Assembly (NCBI RefSeq): GCF_000611645.1 | Contig: NW_014012965.1 | Span: forward strand, 7,169-22,994 | DNA: 15,826 bases | Direction of reading: 5' to 3' | DNA from: Monoraphidium neglectum | Lineage: Eukaryota; Chlorophyta; Chlorophyceae; Sphaeropleales; Selenastraceae | Shown: in pieces, positions 1 to 8,110 of the stretch | Position numbering within the stretch: position 1 is the first letter of the stretch | How the letters are laid out: every line of letters begins with the position of its first letter | Notes under the pieces: generated by a model | Told to the model about the DNA's origin: nothing | Seen by the model: the letters and a program-made list of their open reading frames with translations, nothing else | Databases searched by the model: none | Made by a program: the position numbers and the translations under genes

Positions 1-69
<69 letters not shown>
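1..69. repeat. (CA)n microsatellite
   Basis: An uninterrupted CA dinucleotide run begins at the window edge, so its true length is unknown. It is followed by a pyrimidine-rich stretch and an AG at 155-156. It therefore lies in the intron upstream of the first visible exon of the sulfurase-like gene, about 90 nt before that 3' splice site. Confidence 0.98.
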
Positions 70-70
<1 letters not shown>

Positions 71-156
71 GACCTCACCCATCGCCTCCTTCCCTTCTGC
101 TCCCTCCTCCGCTCAACCCCTTGCTTCCCCTGTGCACCCCCCCCCCTTTCATCCAG

Positions 157-3100
157 CGGCTGGCTGGACACCAATTTCGAGGCGGAGCTGGGGGTGCGGC
201 TGTGCGGGGACCACTACCTGGACTTTGCGGGCAGCGGCCTCTACACCAACAGCCAGATCAGGCGCGCGCAATTTGCACCTGTATTCAACATACGAGCCCG
301 GCCGACAAGCCCCGCGGCGCGCGCGGCCGAAGCGGCGCGGTGGTTCGTGCGGCACCCGCACGTGGCTCACATAAGTTGGATATTAGTGCGCAACAGCAGC
401 CGTGATTGGCCCAAATGTTGTCGCTTTGTTGCAGAGTTTGCAGCCACAAAGGCCACTCCTTACATCTAACAAACCACTCCGGCTTCAACACACGCACGCA
501 CATACACATGCGCACACAAAAACACGCATACACACTTGGCATTTGCGCGCACCGCCAGGGCCGCCACCGCAGAGCTCTCTGCTGTGGTGTACGGCAACCC
601 CCACAGCACCAACCCCAGCAGTGCTGCCGCATGGCGCGAGGTGGAGCGCGCGCGGGCGCGGGTGCTGACGCACTTCAATGCCGATCCCTCAGAGTATGTG
701 GTGGTGTTCACCAGGTGAGAGGGCAAATGGGGCGTCCTATCACCTGGGTGGGACGTCAGTTGGGGCCGTTTGGGGTTGACTGGCCCCAGTGGGATTATTT
801 CGGTCGATGGATGTTGTACAGGGTTGGTTGGGGTCAGTTTGGGTGGGTTGTAGCCGGCTGGGGTCGGTGGTTGGGATTAATTGGGATCGGTTGAGGTTGG
901 CAGGGGTTGGTAGGGGTTGGTTGGGGTTGGTTGGGGATGGCTGGGGGCGTTTGGGGATGGTTGGAGTTGATTGGGGCGCAGCACATGGCAAGCTTGCTGC
1001 CCATTGTGGTTGGATTGCGCGCAGTCAGAGCAAAGGCAGTGGATCGGCCGACGGGGCTGCTAGACTGTGCGGCACAAGAAGCCCATGCGAGCGCTGGCGC
1101 AAGGCAGGGCGTTCGTGTCTCACAGCTGGCCTGTGGTGAGGCGCAGCTAACTGAGGGTCACCCTGGCCAGCCGTGGTGACCCGTGCGTCCGAGCCTCCGT
1201 GGACGCCACATGTTCGCACGCACATTTGCACGCCAGCATGAGCCCGGTTCACAAGGAACAGGTAGCGTCCTGCGTCGTTGCTACGGCACGATATGTACAT
1301 TTCATTTGCTTTGTAACCCAACCGCCATCCAGGTCAGCAACAGAGGCGCTGAAAATCGTGGGGGAGTGCTTCCCCTGGACCCCCGCCCCCCACAGCAGCG
1401 TCCCAACAGGCGCCCGCCGCCCACGCGGCCCTGAGTTACCCGGCGGCGCCACAGGTGACGGGCCGGATGACCCTGTGGTGGGCGCGTGCGGCGCGTTTGA
1501 TGAGGGGCGGCGGGGCGGCGGGACGAGAGGAGTATGGCAGACGGCTGCGGCCGAGGACCACAGCACCTTTGTCTATCTCAGGTCGAACCACAAGGCGAGG
1601 CGGGGCTCTCCTTGGATTGTGGCCACACACCCGCCCCACCGTCCACACTAGCAAGGGCGGGCGGCTCAGACGGCGGGGGCCTCTGCTCCTTTGGCCCTGC
1701 CCCGGCAACTCAGGGCCTTTGCAACTCACACTCTTCACCGACAGTTTCCAGACGCACTCAACGTCGCCTGTTGACTGCTGCGACCTTACCCGAAACCCCG
1801 ACACACGGGAATGCCAGCAGAGCCACCTCTCGGCCGCCGCCGACTGGGGACAAACGCTCCCGCCCTTCGCTCATCCTCATCCCGCCGCAGAGCGTGCTGG
1901 GAATCGGCGCGTACGCCCGGGAGCGAGGGGTCCCCCTGGCCTGCGTGGACGAAGCCGGCATGGAAGGGTGGCTGACATCGCCCCTGGCTCAACGTGAGTC
2001 CCCACCTGCTGCCTCACCTGCATTGAATCGACAAATCTGCAGCTTGAATTGCTCCCTATGTATGCCCTGTGCCGTGCCTCCGGCCGTGCTGCTGGGGGGG
2101 TCCGAGTTGTGGTTGGCCGCCGCACGCGCGTCCGAACCGATTGCGGCCTGCATTGGGATGGACGGGGTTCGGGCCGTTGCACTTGCAGAAACGGCTGGAC
2201 ACCGGCCGCTGAGTGTATTACGAGGGACGCCAGGACCGACCACAATACCAACCCACCTTGCCATCTCCTCCCAAGCCAGGTGCGGCTGGGGCCGCCGGCG
2301 TGGCAGTCAAGGCGCCAGCGGTGTACAGCCTAGTGGCCTACCCCTCTCTTGACAACTTCGAGGGGCGGCTCTACCCCCTCGGCTGGGTCGACCAGGCGCG
2401 CAGGGTTGCCGCGCGGCGACGCAGCCAGTGCCTGTCGCGCTTGTGATGCCGACGGTGTCCCTAGCAGGCTGGTGGGCGGCGGCCAGAGGCGGCCAGAGCC
2501 GCACCCTCACTTTCGAAATGCTGTTGTAACCTCGGTCACGCAGCTCGCGCCGTGCGCCGCAGCGCCACCTGTTTACAGGCGCCTTCCTCTCAGGGAACGA
2601 GGTGCAACGCAAGCATGCCCCTGTTGCACCTCAGCTGTGATAGTGCCGCATCCCGGGACTCTGTCTACTTTGACTTTGACCCCTGCACTTTGACCGCCGG
2701 CTGGACGCGGCCCGCTCACAGATCCACGCGCGCTCCAACCCCGGGCACCGCTGGCTGGTGGTGCTGGACGCCGCTGCCCACGCGCCGACGCACTCCTTGG
2801 ACCTGTCGCGCACCAAGCCCGATTTCGTGACGATCTCGTTTTACAAGATGTTCGGTTACCCGACAGGTGAGGTTCCGCCGGAAATGCGTGGGCTGAGCAG
2901 CACTCAGCAGTGCTGCTTGCTTGCCGTCGCTTGTGCTTGCACCCATGACTGAGCCACGCACGGAAGGGTGTGGCGTGTGCACGTGCCAAACTGTCGGGGC
3001 GGGGGCGGCGATCGGGGTCCGTCAAGGTTCCCGGCAGCCGCCCCCGTTGCCAAGGAAACAGCAAAACCGACCCCATCACATAGTTGCATCGCGTCAGCAG

Positions 3101-5267
3101 TTGCCAAGTGCGCGCGGCAGTGTAATCCCCCCATGAAGCTTCACAACCCACCCGATTCTGCGGCCAACTGCACCCCCCCCGTTGCGCAGGCGTCGGAGCA
3201 CTGATAGCGCGCCGCGACGCCGCCGCGGTGCTACGGCCGGTGTACTTTGGTGGTGGCGCCACCGTCGATGCGACCGCGGAGGACGCGTGGCGCATACTGC
3301 TGCCGGCGCCAGAGGTGCGGCGCAGGCGCGTTTCTGGTGCTTGACACGCCTATCACGAACAGGGCCCCTACCTGCCACTCTGCCTGCCTCGCCCGCCCCG
3401 TGTGGTGGTCGGCGGAACCCCTCGACCCTACAACCCCCCCTGATGTATTCTATACAGGGCCTGGAGGCGGGCACCGTGCCATTCCTGAGCATCGCGGCCC
3501 TAAAGCACGGCTTCGACCTCCTGGACTCGCTGGGCGGCATGGCGGTGCGCGGGCGCGCCCGCAATTGAGCGGTGCCTGCAGCTTGTTGGTGACCTGCAGG
3601 GGCGCGCGACGTGCGCGTGCCTGCGTCGCCAGCAGGGAAGCTCCTGCAGCGGGGCGCACGCGAAGCGCCCCGTCCGCAGCTTGAGTCATGGAGGGGTGCT
3701 GCACGCGCCTTTGAGGACAGCGGCTGCACAAACGCGACGAGGCGGCGCCACACAATTGCCCAGCACCCTGCCATCACTTCAACCCAAACTCCGAGACCCG
3801 CACCGTCAATCGATAAATCCAGCCGTCACAAATCCTCGCCACCCCAAATCCAACAACTGCCACCCCTGTCCAGCAAACAGCACGCGCCGCGCGCTCAGGA
3901 GCAGGACCTGCCAACGCTCACCACGCACCCCCCTCTAGGCGATCGAGGCGCACACCGAGTCGCTGCGCTCCTGGGCGTTCCCGCGGCTGTCGGCGCTGCG
4001 GCATGCGAGCGGCGGCCCGCTGCTGCGGATATTCGGGGCCCACGGCGAGGGGGCGGCGGCGCAGGCGGGGATATTCCAGTTTCTAGTGCTGCGGCCGGAC
4101 GGAAGCCTGGTGGCGGGCACACAGGTTTGCAGGGACCCCAACGGTGGCAGCAAGCCCCAAATGGGGCTTGATTTTGGTTGTGGACCTGCATCAACTTCAG
4201 CACTGAAGGGGTCGGGGTTTGTTCGGCCGTCAATTTGTTTGCATAGGGTGAGCCCAAAAGTCAGCGTGATCTCAGCTGCATGCTGGCATGCATATGGGGG
4301 CAACGTGATGTCAGTGGCGGTAACATGAAGGGTGTGCGGTCATGACGGCGTGACAATCACGTCATTTTTGGTGTCAGCATGCGAGGCGTGTACCCGTAGT
4401 GCTTGTTCCCACCTGCACCCTTGGTCGGACCGATCTCACGCCACCCGCAGGTGTTGGCGGACGCCTGCCGGAGCGGCCTACACCTGCGTATCGGGTGAGT
4501 GCCCCGCTGCACATACAGGGACGGCGACAATGCAGCGCGGCGCCCCGCCGCCTCCTCCAGCGTGAGCGGGCCCTGCCGTTGGCAGACATGTGCGTGCACA
4601 CCTGCCTGCGGGGCGAAACCGACCCATCCACTTTTTCAACCACCCCAACGCTATGCTTTGCTGCTGCGCCTCTCGCCTGCGCAGCTGCCACTGCAACCCG
4701 GGGCAGTGCCTGTTTGACCTGGGAATTCGCCCCGAGGAGGTGAGCAGCTTCAGAGCAGCTGCTGCTCAATCTCATATTGTCAGAGGAGAGTGCGGGTAGA
4801 CAGTTGTGAAGGGAGGGGGCACAGCAAGGTAGCCTGTTTGGGCCCGCAGCCCCCGCTTCACCCGGGTCTGGTGGGTGTTGCGTGTTCAGCTGTGCAGACT
4901 TATGCATGTTTTGGTGCTCAAACGGCATCGAGGGCTAGCCAGGCCAAATCAAGACGGCAGTATTGGGCTGTGGGGCTGGCATTCACACCAATACGGTACA
5001 CTTGCCCCTACAATCCATCCACCACTCGCCCGTGATGTGCACACGCGCTCAGCACCCGGCACCAACATTTGCGCACACGAACAGGAGCGGGCGCGCAGTC
5101 TGGGGGGCTACGTCGACTTTCTGACCGTCATGCGGCCCGGCCCCGGCGGGAAGCTCCTGCCGGTGCAGCTGCCGACGGGCGCGGTGCGCGCGTCCCTGGG
5201 GGCGCTCTCACGCTTCGAGGACGTGTATGCTCTGGAGGAGTTCTTGAGGCGCACATACCTCCAGTGA
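157..5267 (+). CDS. Molybdenum cofactor sulfurase-like NifS/aminotransferase class V protein (5'-partial, 12 exons)
   Basis: Exons: 157-261, 559-714, 1333-1594, 1891-1993, 2280-2395, 2722-2866, 3190-3314, 3458-3544, 3939-4124, 4451-4494, 4685-4739, 5085-5267. Every junction is in phase and yields 521 residues before TGA. Family motifs appear in order: [10 protein letters not shown] (exon 1), VVYGNPHS (2), [14 protein letters not shown] (3), [13 protein letters not shown] (4), [10 protein letters not shown] (5), [11 protein letters not shown] with the PLP lysine codon at 2845 (6), VYFGGG (7), [16 protein letters not shown] (8), [13 protein letters not shown] holding the catalytic-cysteine motif, split over exons 10-11, and [18 protein letters not shown] (12). 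ABA3/MOCOS enzymes take sulfur from cysteine to sulfurate the Moco of xanthine dehydrogenase and aldehyde oxidase. The gene stops right after the NifS domain, so the C-terminal MOSC domain is absent; it may be a single-domain paralogue with another role. The 5' exon(s) are outside the window. Introns 1, 3 and probably 5 use GC donors. Confidence 0.93.
487..535 (+). repeat. CA-rich degenerate microsatellite in intron 1 of the sulfurase-like gene
   Basis: An imperfect run of CACA, CGCA and TACA units ends about 24 nt upstream of the exon 2 acceptor at 557-558. It has the same sense-strand placement as the CA runs before exon 1 of this gene and before two sucrose-phosphatase exons. Confidence 0.8.
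730..985 (+). repeat. Degenerate G/T-rich minisatellite in intron 2 of the sulfurase-like gene
   Basis: The stretch is built of variants of GGGGTTGG and GGTTGGTTGGGG. Nearly every 5-10 nt there is a run of two to five G on the sense strand. It lies wholly inside the 715-1332 intron. It resembles telomere repeats only in composition: the unit is irregular and does not match TTTAGGG or TTTTAGGG. Confidence 0.85.
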
Positions 5268-5557
5268 CAAGACCCTTTGCCTCATCGTGTTGGTCGCTGA
5301 CTGGCGATCGGATTCAATGGGCAAGATTGCGTCATGTCTCTTGGAATCCACTGCTATCGGTTGGCTGGCCGTGCCGCGCGCCGTGCGCGTTGGCTTGCGG
5401 GCTTGCGCAGGCTTGCATGGGCGGTGCAGGCGGTGCAGCGAGTGGGTGGTGCACGGAGTGTGGTCACGCAGGTTGGATTGATGAGGGAAGGGGCTGCAGG
5501 TGTGAGCTAAGGGGCAAATGTTGCAGGAAAAGGTTCTGGCAGGCTGGTTCAAAAAGG

Positions 5558-5562
5558 TTACA
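5558..5562 (-). terminator. TGTAA poly(A) signal candidate for the minus-strand gene 5791-7678
   Basis: The plus strand reads TTACA, so the minus strand reads TGTAA about 230 nt after the stop codon at 5791-5793. TGTAA is the usual poly(A) signal of chlorophyte nuclear genes. A five-base motif can occur by chance. Confidence 0.6.
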
Positions 5563-5603
5563 ATATCCAGGTAGGCATCAAGTATGACCTGTGAGACGCA
5601 CCT

Positions 5604-5628
5604 GTGGCTGCAATCTAGCTGCAGCCAC
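5604..5628. repeat. Inverted repeat, 9-bp arms with a 7-nt loop
   Basis: GTGGCTGCA at 5604-5612 is the exact reverse complement of TGCAGCCAC at 5620-5628. It lies within the predicted 3' UTR of the minus-strand gene, upstream of that gene's TGTAA motif, and would form a stable hairpin in either transcript. Confidence 0.85.
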
Positions 5629-5691
5629 GTAACGGAAATGGCAGACCCTGCGAATAGGCGCCGGCTGGACTCGTCCCAGAGTTGTTTCCAT

Positions 5692-5757
5692 CCACCCGCC
5701 GCCACTCGACCCGCCGCCATTCGACCCGTTGCCATTCGACCCGCCGCCATACGACCC
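5692..5757 (+). repeat. 15-nt tandem repeat, about 4.4 copies
   Basis: Units at 5692, 5707, 5722 and 5737 follow CGACCCGCCGCCATT with one to three differences; a partial unit starts at 5752. It lies 3' of the convergent genes. Open frames through it give a short Arg/Val/Glu repeat on one strand but carry no start context, so I treat it as noncoding. Confidence 0.9.
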
Positions 5758-5790
5758 AGCGTTGCCTATGCTTCTGGCAGCAGCTGATCC

Positions 5791-7678
5791 TCAGAATTTG
5801 TAGCGCATCCAATACAGCACGCGAGCGGCCTCAGCCACGCAGGCCAGCAGCTGCATCTGCTGCCGCGTGAGGGGCCCCTCCCTTATGTCCAGAGCCACGG
5901 GGCTCTCCTGAAAATCCCTCATATCGTCGGGGTGCAGGGCCAGCGAGTTGTGCAGGTCCACCATCCTGGACGAAGCAAGACCAGCAGCAGGTGGTTGCGC
6001 CGTGATGGTCAGAGCGGGGAAGCAGAATTTGAGCGGCACCACGGCTGTGCGGCCGGTGCAGGTGTGCGCGCTTGCGTACACAGAGCCTGCAGCCGCGGCC
6101 GCCACGATGAATGCATCTACTGCGTGGGTGTGCCGTGGTCTCCGGAGTGCAGGAGCGAGCCAGGCTCTGCGTGGCCACGCAACCGACGCGGCCTGGGCAT
6201 CTGCCAACGCTGCGTTACTCACGCGTCAGCGACCGCCTCCTTGCTGGGTGGGTGCACGTGCTGTGCCAGGCACTCCATGAGCTGGCGCTCCCTTCCCAGT
6301 ATGTGCAGCCACCTCTCCTTGCGCGTCTCGGGCGGCGGCCGCGGGTAGTACATTGGCGACAGGGTCCCCTCCGCGTATTCTGGTGGCATGCCCGCGCAGC
6401 AGACGGAAGGCCAGCAGGCAGCGGGGGCGACAAGGGAGGAATGTGGCGAGCAGCTAGGAAGGGCGTTTGGGGATATACGCAGGTGGCGGCAGTCGGCTGA
6501 CGCGAACGGGCTGTGAAGCATGCACGCGGCGCGCGCACGCACCCAGCACGCCTGGCATGTGCAGCTTGCGGCTCATAATCAGTAGCTCCATGGTAAGGAT
6601 CTCATGGTCTTTGCGGATCTTCAGGAGCTCAAAGTGATTAGCGATTGCGTCTCGCAGTGAGCCTGAGTCCGACTGCAACCACCGCAAGCACGATTCTATG
6701 GCGGAGGGGAGTCTGACCTAGTCACTGTCGCTGCCACTGATGCTGGAACTACTGCTGCTGCTGCTGCTGCTGCTGTTGCCGGCGCTTCCGGTGCCGTAGC
6801 CGCTGTGGTCGCTGTTGCTGCCGCTGTCGTCGCGCCCTTTGTGGTATGACGGCAGGCTGGTGCACCATTGATTGCGGGGATGAGGGCGCTGGGTGGTCTT
6901 TGTAAGGGCCTGTGTTAGGCAGGACAACGAACGTAGTAGCATGATCCTCGGGGCGGAAATTGCGGCTTTGCGAGAGTGTGGGGTTCCGATATGAAGAAAA
7001 ACGTGGAAACTGTGCCGTGATTGCAGAAAGAGGTGCACGGCCGTGCATAAAGGGCAGCAATGCAAGGGTTTTGTCATCAGAGGTAATGTCCTGTCACAAG
7101 TTTGAAGCAAGGCAAATTGCTCTCCAAGGATGATGCCCTCGGTGTGCAGTCGGACCGCTGCCAAGATGACAGCAACCCGCAACCTGCAACTACAGAAAAG
7201 CTACCAGCGCGGTCGCGCGGCGCAAGGCAGTGCGCGCGAGGGCAGGGGTTGCTGGGACACCGCAATCCTGACTAACTTGGGGCCGTCACAGGTTGACCGT
7301 GAGAGCACGCATATCTGCAGCTGCTTGGATTGCCATCTCAGCATTAGATTTTAGTGCTGCGGGTCGTGCTTTGGCGTAGGCGTGCAGGCAACGGGGCAGC
7401 TGCGGTGCACGATTGGGATGGGGCACGGGGCTAGGGTGGCCACTGATGCGCTCGGGCGCCCGGAAGCGGGCACCAAGGGTACGAGGGACTTCAGGCATTG
7501 CTCTCCAGGAGAGGGTGGGGGGGGGGGGGACGCAGACGGGGCCGGCCATGGGCGGGGTGGTTGAATTGTGATGATTGTTCGCCACGTAGGCGGTTGACGC
7601 ATGCGCTCTGCGCGGCACGCCCAACCAGGCCAAAGCCGCAGCGCAAGATGACCTTGGATTTGGCTTGAAAGTAAACAT
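5791..7678 (-). CDS. Unrecognised conserved-looking protein (at least 5 exons; N-terminus uncertain)
   Basis: Minus-strand exons, in order: 7678-7290 (or 7678-7586 plus 7399-7290), 7183-7098, 6662-6543, 6379-6223, 5965-5791 (TGA). The internal introns are GT-AG and match in phase (donors GTGACG, GTGACA, GTGCGT, GTGAGT). The five-exon model gives 308 residues; the version with the extra intron gives 246. I do not recognise the family. The middle and end are charged, helical-looking and low in repeats, for example RDAIANHFELLKIRKDHEIL, MYYPRPPPETRKERWLHILG and VLYWMRYKF at the C-terminus, so they read as real protein. The first 31 residues (MFTFKPNPRSSC onward) are basic and rich in Ala/Ser, as in an organellar transit peptide. 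A 13-G run at 7517-7529 falls in the middle of the long first exon, which favours either the extra intron 7400-7585 or a start at the ATG at 7498. No membrane segment is obvious. Confidence 0.62.
6752..6775 (+). repeat. (CTG)8 microsatellite in an intron of the minus-strand gene
   Basis: Eight CTG units (CAG on the transcribed sense strand) lie in the 6663-7097 intron. Read through in one frame it gives a serine run, but the exon phases on both sides skip it. Confidence 0.9.
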
Positions 7679-8110
7679 ACGAGCAGTTTGAGCTTGACTG
7701 GGCACATTTCGCGCCGGCGTTCACGCCACGCCGCGCACCTTCATGCACCTACCCAGCTTCGGCGCAGCGACCGCCTGCTGGTGACCACCGCACGAAACAT
7801 ACCGGTTGATACAGCTCGCAACTTTAATCCCGTGGCACACCGAGTTTTGCAGAGACTTCGCTCCGCTGCATTCTGCCGATGATCCGAAGCCGTCGTTAGC
7901 GAGCGCCAGCCCGATTCGCAAAGTAGTGTTCGTCTCACCTATCAAAAACTGCGCACAAGCCGCGCACTCGCGGAGGGCCTTTCAGGACCTGAAAGGCCTC
8001 GCTCGCCGCACGCCCCACAGCTGAGCTCGCGCTGCTCGGCCTAGCTTGCGTCGGCCGCTCAACGCAGCGTCCCCACTGGCGGCGGCAGGCGCGACAACGG
8101 CCAGCCGCTG
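7679..8110. promoter_or_regulatory. Divergent promoter region between the unrecognised gene and the I9-domain gene
   Basis: This 432-bp stretch separates the minus-strand ATG at 7678 from the plus-strand ATG at 8111, so both promoters and 5' UTRs should lie here. No TATA box is clear. The main visible element is the 23-nt palindrome at 7976-7998, about 112 nt before the plus-strand ATG. If the downstream start at 7498 is used for the minus gene, the region is longer. Confidence 0.65.
7976..7998. repeat. Near-perfect palindrome, 11-bp arms around a single base
   Basis: GGCCTTTCAGG at 7976-7986 and CCTGAAAGGCC at 7988-7998 are exact reverse complements with one A between them. It lies in the divergent promoter region. 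It could bind a dimeric DNA-binding protein, or form a hairpin if it falls in the 5' UTR of the I9-domain gene. Confidence 0.9.

Larger units (their letters stand above)
5268..5790. other. Shared 3' region between the convergent genes 1 and 2
   Basis: No coding sequence is supported here. The stretch should hold the 3' UTRs of the sulfurase-like gene (plus) and the unrecognised gene (minus). It contains a TGTAA motif on the minus strand, a 9-bp inverted repeat at 5604-5628 and a 15-nt tandem repeat at 5692-5757. No TGTAA was found on the plus strand, so the poly(A) site of gene 1 is not defined. Confidence 0.75.

Noticed and set aside
730..985. Possible interstitial telomere repeat
   Set aside because: The G/T units are irregular and do not match the plant or Chlamydomonas telomere repeat.
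3545..3938. Possible extra exon in the long intron 8 of the sulfurase-like gene
   Set aside because: The flanking exons join in phase with normal family spacing, and the frames here are Pro/Thr/His-rich without conserved motifs.
6718..7182. Minus-strand open frame ending in a serine run
   Set aside because: Only its first 28 codons belong to an exon of the unrecognised gene. The rest is intron with a (CTG)8 repeat, as shown by phase matching to the exon at 6662.
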